From contig DHQX01000006.1 of NCBI GenBank assembly GCA_002411105.1, forward strand, positions 1 to 30,626: DNA of 30,626 nucleotides, given 5' to 3'. Under the pieces are notes generated by a model that saw only the letters and a program-made list of their open reading frames with translations, was not told where the DNA came from and made no database searches. How positions within the stretch are numbered: position 1 is the stretch's first letter; each line of letters opens with the position of its first letter. Origin of the DNA: Christensenella sp. UBA5327. GTDB lineage: Bacteria; Bacillota; Clostridia; Christensenellales; Aristaeellaceae. Of the stretch, positions 1-8,277 are shown piece after piece. The position numbers and the translations under genes were made by a program.

Positions 1-741
1 ATGGGAACAGTCAGCCTGCATCAACTGAATAACGCGGGATTTGCCATCAGAACCGCAGACAGCCTGTGGCTGGTGGACGCGCTGCATGATGGGGCCAAGC
101 AGTACGGGGGCGTGAGCCCGGAGGCGCTCACGCTGATCAGGCGCCTGGCGGCAGGGGTGGTCCAGCCTGTGCGGCTGATCATCACCCACCTGCACCCGGA
201 TCACCTGAGCGCCAGGGCGGTGCGCAGCTTTGCCGCGGAAATGCCCCTGACTGTCTATACCGCTGACCCGGAGATTGAGGCGCTGAACCTGGGGCGGGCG
301 GAGGTGGAGTTGCTTCCCCTGGACGCCAATGTCTTTGTGGGTGAGAATCGCCTTCGCGCCATTCCCTTGCCGCACCTGAGCCCCCAGCAGTTCAACATCC
401 TGCACACGGCGCTGAGGCTGGATCTGGGCGGCGCTTCCTTGTTTGTGTCCGGTGACGGGCTGATGGACGATCATATTTTTGCGCGCCACGAAGCCCTCAT
501 CAAGGGGGTGGACGCGGCGGTGTGCCTGTATTCCTATGCTTTTACACGGCGCAATCTGGAGTTCACAAAAACGCATATTGATCCCCAGTGGCTGGTGGTG
601 AATCACTTTCCGCTGCCAGAACGGGACGGCTTTGATACCATCGTCCGTTTCAAAGCCTTCTCCGTCAAGGAAGATGAGGGAATGGCCATTATACCCTTTG
701 CCCGGGTGGGGGATGTTTTATCCCTGCGGCCAGACGATTAG
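1..741 (+). CDS. Metallo-beta-lactamase-fold hydrolase
   Basis: A 246-residue protein of the metallo-beta-lactamase superfamily, probably a cytoplasmic metal-dependent hydrolase. The metal-binding HxHxDH signature is visible as HLHPDH at residues 63-68, directly after a hydrophobic strand (RLIIT). A later SGDG (about residues 149-152) is the expected site of the bridging aspartate. The N-terminus has the usual family pattern of a short beta hairpin ending in LVDAL. There is no signal peptide. The ATG is the first base of the window, so no ribosome site can be seen and the true start could lie upstream. It converges with the MFS gene on the other strand, with only five bases between the stops. 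The substrate cannot be inferred; family members include thioesterases, lactonases, phosphodiesterases and RNases. The fold is confident, the function is not. Confidence 0.8.
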   Translation: MGTVSLHQLNNAGFAIRTADSLWLVDALHDGAKQYGGVSPEALTLIRRLAAGVVQPVRLIITHLHPDHLSARAVRSFAAEMPLTVYTADPEIEALNLGRAEVELLPLDANVFVGENRLRAIPLPHLSPQQFNILHTALRLDLGGASLFVSGDGLMDDHIFARHEALIKGVDAAVCLYSYAFTRRNLEFTKTHIDPQWLVVNHFPLPERDGFDTIVRFKAFSVKEDEGMAIIPFARVGDVLSLRPDD

Positions 742-746
742 GCGGT

Positions 747-1931
747 TTAAACCTTGGTCTTTTTAATGCACAAGACGCCAATAATCATCGTGGCAGCAAA
801 AGCATACCATAGAATGGGATACCCGCCGGTGGCATCAATGCCCCAACCCAACACCATTGGCTGGATGACGCTGGCGGTCTGCTGAAACAAGTTGTGGCTG
901 GCGATTGCAGTGGCGGAATGCAGGGGGTTGGCATAAGAGATCGCCATGGCGGCGAAATGGGAGGCTGGGAGATAGGAAATAAAGCCATACACAATGCCAA
1001 TAGTCAGAAACAAGCCGGCTTGCCAACGGAGCACCAGCACGATGGACAGCACTGACATGGCGGCAAGTGTTGCCAGTAGAAAGCCCCTGCTGCCCAGGCG
1101 CAGGCGCTTGGCGATCATTCCGGAGAGGATGGAACCGATGATGCCTGCGATGGAATAGCTCATGGCGATCAAGGTGGTCTGGACCTCTGTGTAATTCAGG
1201 TTTTCGGTAAACTTGTTTACCCATGTGGGAAAACCGGTGGTGGTGAACATGAACATGAAGCCAGCAGCCGCCAGAAAGAGCTGGTTAGGGTTTTTGACAA
1301 ATTCGAGAAATCCGGCGATGAAAGAGGGGTTTTTACCAGCCTCCTCCTTCGGGGGACGCTGGGGGTTGCGTACAAACAGCAGAATTAAAGCAGCCACCAG
1401 CGCCGCCGTCAGCCCTACCATCAGGAAGGAAGACCGCCATCCAAGCGCATCCCGTAGCAGGGGGCCCAAGAGGCTGGAGAGGGTGATGCCCATGGGTGGG
1501 GAAGCAAGCAGAATGCCCAGAGCCACGCCTCGTTCTTTGGGTTCAAAGACGCTGGAGATAATCTTTGAGCTGCAGGAAAAGACGAAACCACCTGCGATAC
1601 CGCTCAAAAGCCGGTAGAGTATACCCATTTCAAAGCTGGGAATGGTGCTCATGAGGGCTGATGACAAGCCACCAACTGCCGTGCTGATAATCACCAGCAT
1701 TTTGGGACTGATCCGATCGGCCAGGATGCCGCCGGGAACCTGGGTGACAATATAGCCCAGGAAAAACGCGGACATATACATGCCTGCCTGTGCAGTGTTC
1801 AGGCCGAATTCGTCTGACACCGCGTTCATGAGGGAACTGTAGATGTACCGCCCCAGGAAAGTATAGGTGAATGCCGCTGTCACCGCCAACAGCGTAAGCC
1901 ATTTGTCGGGGGTTCTCCTGCTTTTTATCAT
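747..1931 (-). CDS. MFS transporter
   Basis: A 394-residue major facilitator superfamily permease with about 12 hydrophobic segments. The motif-A-like stretch GGILADRISPK follows the second helix (about residues 67-77), and the second half begins after a charged loop near residues 187-200. The start is fixed by GGAGGA five to six bases before the ATG. It is the last gene of the long minus-strand operon, 11 bases after the thioesterase stop, so it probably handles a substrate or product of that pathway: either uptake of the organic acid or export of the acid formed by the acyl kinase. It resembles the anion:cation symporter type of MFS proteins, which often carry carboxylates, but the substrate is inferred from context only. 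Confidence 0.85.
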   Translation of the reverse strand: MIKSRRTPDKWLTLLAVTAAFTYTFLGRYIYSSLMNAVSDEFGLNTAQAGMYMSAFFLGYIVTQVPGGILADRISPKMLVIISTAVGGLSSALMSTIPSFEMGILYRLLSGIAGGFVFSCSSKIISSVFEPKERGVALGILLASPPMGITLSSLLGPLLRDALGWRSSFLMVGLTAALVAALILLFVRNPQRPPKEEAGKNPSFIAGFLEFVKNPNQLFLAAAGFMFMFTTTGFPTWVNKFTENLNYTEVQTTLIAMSYSIAGIIGSILSGMIAKRLRLGSRGFLLATLAAMSVLSIVLVLRWQAGLFLTIGIVYGFISYLPASHFAAMAISYANPLHSATAIASHNLFQQTASVIQPMVLGWGIDATGGYPILWYAFAATMIIGVLCIKKTKV

Positions 1932-1942
1932 TTGTCCTCCGG

Positions 1943-2380
1943 TTATAATGCGTCTCCAGTGGGCATGGGCCTGCGGCTGATGATGTAGCTGAAGAGGCCG
2001 GCAGCCACCAATTTGCCATGCTGGTTCCAGGCTTTGACCTCACAGTTGAGCAGGGTCCTGCCGTGGCGCAGTTCGCGTCCCTCCACCGTGAGGGTGTCCC
2101 CTAAGTGACAGGGCAGGATGAAATTCAGTTTCCCCTCCACCGTGGGGCAGACGGTGGGCTCATAGGAACAGGCGCATCCCGCGGCGGCGTCTGCCATGGC
2201 AAGCAGAACCCCGCCGTGCATGAAACCCATGGGGTTCATGTGTTTTTCTTCCACCCGCAAGTTGAACACTGCCCTGCCCGGTTCAATCAGTTCGATTTGG
2301 CTGCCTATCAGCGCGTCAAAACCTTTCAGGCCGGTGTTCAAAATCACACTTGCCTGGGTTGCCAATGGCCTGTCAACCAT
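1943..2380 (-). CDS. PaaI-type hotdog-fold acyl-CoA thioesterase
   Basis: A 145-residue hotdog-fold thioesterase that would hydrolyse an acyl-CoA to the free acid and CoA. The family signature is clear: Asn49-Pro-Met-Gly-Phe-Met-His55-Gly-Gly followed by Asp64 in the central helix (MADAAAG), matching the HGG and Asp/Glu catalytic pattern of PaaI proteins. The chosen ATG overlaps the buk stop by 8 bases, the same overlap seen at three other junctions here. An upstream in-frame TTG at 2440 would add 20 unconserved residues and is less likely. There is no strong Shine-Dalgarno, so translation is probably coupled to buk. In the operon it could release CoA when acyl-CoA accumulates, bypassing the Ptb-Buk ATP-forming route. 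Substrate unknown. Confidence 0.8.
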   Translation of the reverse strand: MVDRPLATQASVILNTGLKGFDALIGSQIELIEPGRAVFNLRVEEKHMNPMGFMHGGVLLAMADAAAGCACSYEPTVCPTVEGKLNFILPCHLGDTLTVEGRELRHGRTLLNCEVKAWNQHGKLVAAGLFSYIISRRPMPTGDAL

Positions 2381-3506
2381 GGGCGGGCGATGGGAAAGGA
2401 TATTTATAATGGTTCGCGGCTTCCTCCCCTTGCTGGGCAAAAGTCACAAAATCCTTGATGACACTGGCATCGCGCAGCCCTTCTAGAGCGCCCCGTGCCA
2501 GAGATTCCATCTCGTTTTCACCTGGATACACCACAATGGGAGCGATGAAGCCACAACGCTTGCGGATGGTGTCCACAATCTCCTGTGAATGGGCGATACC
2601 GCCGGTGATGAGCATGGCATCTACCTGCCCCTCCAGCACGCTGGCACAAGCTCCGATGGCTTTACAAGTCTGATAGATCATGGCATCCAGGCATAGCCGG
2701 GCTTTTTCGTCGGTCTTTGCCCATTCTGAAACGGTGCGCACATCACTTTCCCCTAGGTAAGCATACAGCCCGCCCTGGCCATTGATCATTCTATGAATCT
2801 GCTCATAGGTGTATTGGCCGGAAAAGCATAGGCGCGCCAAGTCTCCCACCGGGAGAGCGCCCGAGCGGTTGGTGGAAAAAGGCCCGTCTCCTTCCAAACC
2901 GTTGTCGCCGTCTACCATACGGCCCTGCTTGTGAGGGGCCACGGAGATGCCGCCGCCTAAGTGCACCACGATGAGGTTGAGATCCTCATAGCGCTTTTGA
3001 TTTTCTCTGGCGTAGCGCTTGGCTGTGGCCTTGTGGCTAAGGGCGTGGAAGCTGCTGCGGCGATTGATGAGCGGATGGCCCGATAGGCGTGCCACCGGCT
3101 CAAACTCGTCGGTGATGGGCGGATCCACAATGAGTGGAATTGCCCGGCACTGCTTTGACAGGGCATATGCGATTTTGCTGCCCAGATCACAGGGGTGGCT
3201 GCCATACAGCCCGCTGGCCTGCTGTTCCAGCATCTCAGGACACACCTGATATACACCGCCCACCAGGGGCTTGGTGTGACCACCGCGGCTGACGATGGCA
3301 TCCAGGTCTTCCAGCTTGACAGCATGTTTCAGCATGAACTGGTTGATGTAGTCAATACGGTACTGATCCTGGTCCATGAAAGAGACGAAGGCCTTGGTCT
3401 CGGAGGCTGGATGCTCAATGTTGGCCTTGGCGATGGGGTTGTCATCCTCATAGTAAGCCAATTTGGTCGAAGTGGAACCCAGGTTCATGACCAATATTTT
3501 ATGCAT
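2373..3506 (-). CDS. buk: Butyrate kinase-type carboxylate kinase
   Basis: A 377-residue member of the acetokinase family (ASKHA fold), closest in pattern to butyrate and branched-chain carboxylate kinases. It would transfer phosphate from an acyl phosphate to ADP, giving ATP and the free acid. Visible landmarks are the N-terminal phosphate loop MNLGSTSTK, the VHLGGGISV strand-loop, and GDGPFSTNRSG around the middle. An extended reading frame runs 54 residues upstream, but the family N-terminus (MHKILVMNLGSTS) places the start at 3506. That ATG overlaps the ptb stop by 8 bases, so the pair is translationally coupled. It acts directly after Ptb in substrate-level phosphorylation. The acyl group may be butyryl, isobutyryl, isovaleryl or propionyl; sequence alone does not decide. 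Confidence 0.9.
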   Translation of the reverse strand: MHKILVMNLGSTSTKLAYYEDDNPIAKANIEHPASETKAFVSFMDQDQYRIDYINQFMLKHAVKLEDLDAIVSRGGHTKPLVGGVYQVCPEMLEQQASGLYGSHPCDLGSKIAYALSKQCRAIPLIVDPPITDEFEPVARLSGHPLINRRSSFHALSHKATAKRYARENQKRYEDLNLIVVHLGGGISVAPHKQGRMVDGDNGLEGDGPFSTNRSGALPVGDLARLCFSGQYTYEQIHRMINGQGGLYAYLGESDVRTVSEWAKTDEKARLCLDAMIYQTCKAIGACASVLEGQVDAMLITGGIAHSQEIVDTIRKRCGFIAPIVVYPGENEMESLARGALEGLRDASVIKDFVTFAQQGEEAANHYKYPFPSPAHG

Positions 3507-4410
3507 TGCCTCTGTCCTTTCCTGAGCTGTATACCGCCAGGGCGATAGTGAGCAGTTTGCCTTGTTTTGATTCAGTCCGTGAGGTGAACACCAGTGGTGC
3601 TGCGGCACCCACGGTGGCTGCGATAACGGTTTTGTTGGCGATATAGGTGATTGCTTTGGTGAGGGCATTGCCGACGGCTAGGTTTGGTACCAGAATGATG
3701 TCAGCATTGCCGGCCACTTCGCTGGCAATGCCCTTGGCTTGCGCCGCTTCTTTGGATATGGCGTTGTCAAAGGCCAGGGGGCCATCCACCACGCAGCCCT
3801 TGATCTGACCACGCTGGGCCATTTTGCTCAGCACCGCTGCATCAACCGTGTCCTGGATATCAGGGTTCACCACTTCCACGGGGGCCAGCACCGCCACCCT
3901 GGGACACTCAATGCCAAGACTATGGGCCAGGTCTACCGCGTTTTGCAGGATTTCCACCTTATCCTTCAGATCTGGTGCGATGGAAATGGCGCAGTCGGTG
4001 ATCATCAGAAGCCCGCCATTCTCCTTTTCCAGGACCGAAATCTGTGTCACGTGCTTCCCGGTGTTCAAGCCCTTTTCCTTATTCAGCACTGCCTTAAGGA
4101 ATACAGAGGAGTGCAACATTCCCTTCATCAGGGCATCTGCCTGGCCCTCACGCACCAGGCGCACAGCGGTTTCAGCGGCCAGCCTATGGTCGGGCTCGTT
4201 GATGACTTTTGCTTTTAGTACAAGCTGTTTCTCTTTGAAAACACTGTTGATCTTGCTTTCATCGCCAACCAGCACGAAGTTCGACAAGCCTTTTTCTTCA
4301 GCCTCTGCAACGACAAGGAGTGTGTCCGTATCATCAGCGGACACAACGGCAACTGTTTTTTTGGGGCCTTTGATGACACCTTCCAACAGATGGTCAAAGC
4401 TCTGAATCAT
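3499..4410 (-). CDS. ptb: Phosphate butyryltransferase-type phosphotransacylase
   Basis: A 303-residue phosphate acetyl/butyryltransferase family enzyme, converting acyl-CoA plus phosphate into acyl phosphate and CoA. The length matches Ptb proteins. Conserved regions include the N-terminal KKTVAVVSADD strand, MKGMLHSSVFLKAVLN, and the C-terminal nucleotide-site region with ILVPNLAVGNALTKA and APLVFTSR. AAGGGA lies about ten bases before the ATG. It is followed by buk with an 8-base overlap and preceded by dctM with a gap of about 33 bases. It links the ferredoxin-dependent oxidoreductase at the head of the operon, which makes an acyl-CoA, to ATP formation by Buk. Confidence 0.9.
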   Translation of the reverse strand: MIQSFDHLLEGVIKGPKKTVAVVSADDTDTLLVVAEAEEKGLSNFVLVGDESKINSVFKEKQLVLKAKVINEPDHRLAAETAVRLVREGQADALMKGMLHSSVFLKAVLNKEKGLNTGKHVTQISVLEKENGGLLMITDCAISIAPDLKDKVEILQNAVDLAHSLGIECPRVAVLAPVEVVNPDIQDTVDAAVLSKMAQRGQIKGCVVDGPLAFDNAISKEAAQAKGIASEVAGNADIILVPNLAVGNALTKAITYIANKTVIAATVGAAAPLVFTSRTESKQGKLLTIALAVYSSGKDRGNA

Positions 4411-4443
4411 ACTTATTGTTCCCTTTCGTCATTGATTCCGCTA

Positions 4444-5739
4444 TCAAACCATGAACAGAATGATATCGGGGAAATAGGTGATGATAAAAATGGCGATAAT
4501 CAGTGCGACAAGGAATGGCAAAACACGTTTAATGGTGTCCTGCACTGTGACGCCTGCAACATTGGCTGATGTATACAGACAGACACCAAAGGGAGGCGTC
4601 ATAAGGCCGATGGCAGTATTGGCGGTGATAATGATGCCAAAGTGCACCAGATTCACACCAATGGCGTTCATGATGGGAAGAAGCAGCGGTGTGGCAATGA
4701 GGATAATAGAGCCTGTCTCCATAAATGCACCGGCGATGAGCAAAATAACGTTGATGATCAAAAGCAGCAAGAACTTGTTGCTGGTGAGATTCATGACGCT
4801 TTGCATAAGCATCTGGGGTATCTGTTCATAGGCCAGAATCCAGGCGAACAGGGTGGCGTTGGAGATAATGAACATGATCCGCGCCGCGCCCAATGCTGCA
4901 GTTTTGAATACCGGAAAGAGTGATCGAATATCAAGTTCTTTGAAAACAAAAGCGCCGACAAGCAAGGAATAGACCACTGCTATCACCGCAGATTCGGTAG
5001 GTGTGAACCAGCCGCCAAATACGCCCCCAACAATGATGACGGGTGTTCCCAGTGCAAAGAGCACCTCGATGATATCCCGCTTATGATAGGGAGCAGTGAA
5101 CTCAGCCTCGGCCGCAGGGTCGCTGAATTTTGCGTTTTTGCCCTGATAACCGCGCTTTTTGCTGGTGAGATATGCTGCCACCATCAGCGCGACACCCATG
5201 ATAATGCCCGCTGGAAAGCCTGCTTTATAGAGATCAGCGATGGAGCAGCCAGTCAGTACACCAAAGGTCACAAAAGAGATGCTGGGCGGGATGACAACCC
5301 CTATCGGGCTGGCCGAGGCGATGACGGCCGCCGAGTAGTTCTTGGGATATCCCATGGCAGCCATACCGCCAAACATCACGCCGCCTACAGCGGCCGCTGT
5401 GGCAACGCCGCTTCCGGATATGGCGGCAAAGAACATACACACGATGATAGCCACGATGGCCAGACCACCCGTCCGGTTGCCGACGGCCTTGTTGGCCAGG
5501 CGCACCAGTCGCTTGGCGATGCCGCCACGGTTCATCAGGTCGCCGGCCAGAATAAAGAAAGGAATGGCCAGCAGCGCCGCCGCATCAACGCCTGCGAACA
5601 GCCGCTGGATCACAATCATAGGCGCAATCCCTTCCATCAAAATGTAGATGATGGATGACAGACCAACTGTAACAGCGATGGGTGCTCCAATGCTCAACAA
5701 AACAGCGGTTAGAATGCCAAAAACACCGACGGAGCTCAT
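4444..5739 (-). CDS. dctM: TRAP transporter large permease (DctM)
   Basis: A 431-residue polytopic membrane protein, the transport subunit of a tripartite ATP-independent periplasmic-type carboxylate transporter. It is hydrophobic throughout, with about 11-13 segments, and has the DctM hallmarks: AIPFFILAGDLMNRGGIAKRL near residues 57-77 and PFGVCLYTSANVAG near the C-terminus. Length is typical (425-435). The ATG overlaps the dctQ stop as ATGA, and AGGAGGTGG lies upstream within dctQ. It works with the small permease and the extracytoplasmic binding protein encoded just before it, importing a substrate with the sodium gradient. The location next to 2-oxoacid metabolism suggests a 2-oxo or 2-hydroxy carboxylate, which is inference. 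Confidence 0.93.
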   Translation of the reverse strand: MSSVGVFGILTAVLLSIGAPIAVTVGLSSIIYILMEGIAPMIVIQRLFAGVDAAALLAIPFFILAGDLMNRGGIAKRLVRLANKAVGNRTGGLAIVAIIVCMFFAAISGSGVATAAAVGGVMFGGMAAMGYPKNYSAAVIASASPIGVVIPPSISFVTFGVLTGCSIADLYKAGFPAGIIMGVALMVAAYLTSKKRGYQGKNAKFSDPAAEAEFTAPYHKRDIIEVLFALGTPVIIVGGVFGGWFTPTESAVIAVVYSLLVGAFVFKELDIRSLFPVFKTAALGAARIMFIISNATLFAWILAYEQIPQMLMQSVMNLTSNKFLLLLIINVILLIAGAFMETGSIILIATPLLLPIMNAIGVNLVHFGIIITANTAIGLMTPPFGVCLYTSANVAGVTVQDTIKRVLPFLVALIIAIFIITYFPDIILFMV

Positions 5740-6254
5740 TTCGCCACCTCCTCAAGCTTTTCCTGGGGATTATTATCATATTTCCGGTATGTCTCCCGGC
5801 TGAGCAGGTTGACGACAGTATGGAAAAGCATAATGGCCATGGAGATGGGGAAGAGCAGGTAAACGATGCTCATTCTGACCTGCATGTTGGGCGATGTTTG
5901 GAAGGTTGCTACATCCAGAATCTGGATGCCGATAACCAGCACCAGCGCCATATAGGCAAGATTAACTAAGGTCAGGAAGATATACTGGTATTTTCGCGCT
6001 TTCATGGGCAGCAATTCTTCAAGCACCGTGATTGCGACCTGATCATTTGCCTTAAACAGCGATGCTGAAGCGAAATAGATCAATGCAATACAGGAATAGC
6101 GAACCAATTCTTCGCTCCAGTAGAGGCCTGAGTTGAAGATAAAGCGCGCCACCACCTGGGCCGTGAAGACCACTGTCATAACAATCAGCAGGAAGGCAAT
6201 GATATATTTTGTGATGCTGTCCAGCACATCGCTGATTTTTCGGAGTAATTTCAT
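5736..6254 (-). CDS. dctQ: TRAP transporter small permease (DctQ)
   Basis: A 172-residue membrane protein with four predicted helices, the usual DctQ architecture: helix 1 near residues 13-35, helix 2 near 43-62, and two C-terminal helices. The conserved WSEELVRY stretch that follows the first helices in DctQ proteins is present. The start at 6254 is chosen because GAGGAGGTG sits seven bases upstream; an ATG six codons earlier (6272) overlaps that ribosome site and is unlikely. It forms the membrane complex with DctM. It is separated from dctP by a hairpin with a T tract, so its expression is probably lower than that of the binding protein. Confidence 0.9.
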   Translation of the reverse strand: MKLLRKISDVLDSITKYIIAFLLIVMTVVFTAQVVARFIFNSGLYWSEELVRYSCIALIYFASASLFKANDQVAITVLEELLPMKARKYQYIFLTLVNLAYMALVLVIGIQILDVATFQTSPNMQVRMSIVYLLFPISMAIMLFHTVVNLLSRETYRKYDNNPQEKLEEVAK

Positions 6255-6272
6255 GTTGTTACACCTCCTCAT

Positions 6273-6317
6273 AAAAAAGGCGGGAATGGAAACATGATGA
6301 TCATCGCCATTCCCGCC
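6273..6317 (-). terminator. Terminator-like hairpin between dctP and dctQ
   Basis: Read on the minus strand, an 11-base arm GGCGGGAATGG (6307-6317) pairs perfectly with CCATTCCCGCC (6279-6289) around a 17-base loop and is followed at once by six T residues (6273-6278). This is the form of an intrinsic terminator, but it lies inside the operon, nine bases after the dctP stop and just before the dctQ ribosome site. It most likely acts as a leaky terminator or a 3'-end stabiliser that raises DctP above the permeases and the downstream ptb-buk genes. Confidence 0.8.
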
Positions 6318-6326
6318 TGAATTGCT

Positions 6327-7325
6327 TTAGCGGACTCCCTCTATACCTTCCACATATTTTACCAGAGCAGGATTGGCTTTCTCAAAAGCCTCGATAACTG
6401 GCGCGGTCATTTCTTTCATCGGTGCACGGTCGATGTCATAGAAGCTGATGCCATGTCCCTTGAGCAGTTCGATATAGTCGGCCTCCAACTTCTGCTGGCC
6501 TTCGCTGACTTCCCGGGCAATCTCAGTGGCCAGATCATCAAAGAGCACTTTATCCTCTTCCGAAAGGCTGTTCCAGAACTTGGTGGAGGCGTGGGCGCTG
6601 CAAAACGCAAAGATGTGCTGGGTAAGGGTCACGTTTTTCTGCACTTCATAGACGCGTTCGTTGAGGATGGTGGCGATGGAGTTTTCATGCCCATCGATGG
6701 TTCCCTGCTGCAAAGCGGTGAACACCTCACCCCAGGACATTGCCTGGGGAGCAGCGCCCAGGGCTTCAAAGGTATCGACAAACACCTTGCTCTCAATTAC
6801 GCGCAGCTTCATACCCTTCAGATCTTCAACAGTCTGGATGGGGGTTCCGCTGTTTGTGACGCTGCGGGCGCCGCGGGCGATAACCGCCAGGGTTTTAATG
6901 TTTATCTTATTGCTCTCCTGCAGGAAATCCTGATAGACGGGGGAATCCACGAATCTGAAGACATGGTCCCAACCATCGAAGATGAAAGGCAGATCAAGCA
7001 CCTGGAAGGCGGGCACGAAGTTGCCCATGGGGGAGGTGGTGATGATCGCCAGATCAAGGGCGCCAAACTGGAGCATCTCGGCCATTTCCCGGTCTTTGCC
7101 CAGGATGCCGGCACCATACAGGTCAATCTGGAAGCGGCCATTGGTCTTTTCTTCAATCGCCGCCTTATACTTTGAGGCAAACTCATGGTAGGGATCTTCC
7201 GGATTCTGAGGGGAGAGGTACCCAAAACGCAGCACGATGGGCTTGGCCTCGGCGCCGGCGGGGGCAGCGAACATAAATGCCACCATGGAAAGCAACAGAA
7301 CCAGTGCGAGTAATCTCTTTTTCAT
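6327..7325 (-). CDS. dctP: TRAP transporter substrate-binding protein (DctP)
   Basis: A 332-residue extracytoplasmic solute-binding protein of the DctP family. It begins with a signal peptide: MKKR, a hydrophobic core, then an AAPAGAEA cleavage region near residues 20-27. There is no lipobox cysteine, which is unusual for a single-membrane Gram-positive, where such proteins are normally lipid-anchored. The mature part shows family landmarks: LRFGYLSP near the start, GMKLRVIES with the arginine that usually holds the substrate carboxylate, and WGEVFTALQQGTIDGHEN. GGAGAA precedes the ATG. It lies 11 bases after the panE-like stop. The carboxylate-binding arginine fits an organic-acid ligand. 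Confidence 0.92.
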   Translation of the reverse strand: MKKRLLALVLLLSMVAFMFAAPAGAEAKPIVLRFGYLSPQNPEDPYHEFASKYKAAIEEKTNGRFQIDLYGAGILGKDREMAEMLQFGALDLAIITTSPMGNFVPAFQVLDLPFIFDGWDHVFRFVDSPVYQDFLQESNKINIKTLAVIARGARSVTNSGTPIQTVEDLKGMKLRVIESKVFVDTFEALGAAPQAMSWGEVFTALQQGTIDGHENSIATILNERVYEVQKNVTLTQHIFAFCSAHASTKFWNSLSEEDKVLFDDLATEIAREVSEGQQKLEADYIELLKGHGISFYDIDRAPMKEMTAPVIEAFEKANPALVKYVEGIEGVR

Positions 7326-7336
7326 TGTGTTCTCCT

Positions 7337-8263
7337 TTATAAGATGTCTTCGTAATGAGCCTGGATCACCTTGATAAGCTGGTAGAGTGTTTTAGTGACA
7401 GGGATTTTCATGCCGAGTTTTTCCGCTTCCCTGACCGCAGCGCCATTGATAAAGTCCACCTCTGTTTGTCGTTTCTGCAAAACATCCTGCAGCATGGACG
7501 GCTTGTGGTCGGCATGCTCGTGAAAATCCTTGTCCATCAGCGCCAGCACCCTGTCAATGTCTGCCTTGATTCCTTTGGCATTGGCGACGGAGATGACTTC
7601 CCTAGCCACGTCAAAGGCTGCCCCCCTCCCTTCCTGTGACGTTCCAACATGTCCTAATTTAAGTCTTGTTGCGGCAGTGATGGCGTTCATGGCCGAGTTA
7701 AAGGCCACCTTTTCCCAGATGGCGACGAACACGTCTTGTGTGACAATGCAATTGAAGCCTCCCTCATTGAGGATTTCGGCTATTTTGTTGACAGCATCTG
7801 ATTGAATGCCGTCAGCACGCATGATTTTGGTGGTGCCAGTGCCCTTTGATCGGATTTCACCAGGGGCTACAAAGGTGCTGGGAAAATCCGTTGTGCCAAC
7901 GATAATCCGGTCCTGAGGGAGATACTCTGAGATCAATGCATCATTGCCTAAACCATTTTGAAGCGAGAGCATCCAGGTATCTGGTCCCAGAAGGTGCTTG
8001 ACTGACTCCAGTGCGGATCGGGAATAAATCGTTTTGGTGAACAGGATGACAAGCTCTGGAACCGATTTGACATTACTTGCCATGGCGGCTGGAACGCGCA
8101 CGCTGATTAACTCCTCCGGGCCATCGATGACAAGGCCCTTCCGGTTAACTGCGTCAATGTGGGATTCTGATACATCTATCAACACTACATCATGACCCGC
8201 ACGAGATAACATCCCGCCATACAGGCTGCCCATGGCGCCGGCGCCAAGCACTGCTATTTTCAT
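7337..8263 (-). CDS. panE: Ketopantoate reductase-family oxidoreductase (PanE/ApbA)
   Basis: A 308-residue NADP-type dehydrogenase of the 2-dehydropantoate 2-reductase family. The Rossmann motif GAGAMG is at residues 7-12, and the conserved catalytic-type lysine is in WEKVAFNSAMNAI (Lys185) at the start of the all-helical C-terminal domain. The C-terminal SMLQDVLQKRQTEVDFINGA segment is the usual family signature. The start has a GGAGAAAC ribosome site. The family reduces ketopantoate for coenzyme A synthesis, but relatives act as D-2-hydroxyacid dehydrogenases on branched 2-oxoacids. Here it sits between a 2-oxoacid:ferredoxin oxidoreductase and a TRAP carboxylate transporter, so a catabolic 2-hydroxyacid/2-oxoacid interconversion is more likely than pantothenate synthesis. 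No other pantothenate gene is nearby. Confidence 0.85.
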   Translation of the reverse strand: MKIAVLGAGAMGSLYGGMLSRAGHDVVLIDVSESHIDAVNRKGLVIDGPEELISVRVPAAMASNVKSVPELVILFTKTIYSRSALESVKHLLGPDTWMLSLQNGLGNDALISEYLPQDRIIVGTTDFPSTFVAPGEIRSKGTGTTKIMRADGIQSDAVNKIAEILNEGGFNCIVTQDVFVAIWEKVAFNSAMNAITAATRLKLGHVGTSQEGRGAAFDVAREVISVANAKGIKADIDRVLALMDKDFHEHADHKPSMLQDVLQKRQTEVDFINGAAVREAEKLGMKIPVTKTLYQLIKVIQAHYEDIL

Positions 8264-8277
8264 CCGTTTCTCCGTCC

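Noticed and set aside
744..753. Palindrome GGTTTAAACC between the MBL and MFS stop codons
   Set aside because: Too short and AT-centred to be a terminator; the T run that follows is not preceded by a stable stem.
3507..3668. Upstream extension of the butyrate kinase frame by 54 residues
   Set aside because: The extra residues lie inside ptb in another frame and do not resemble the family, whose N-terminus begins at 3506.
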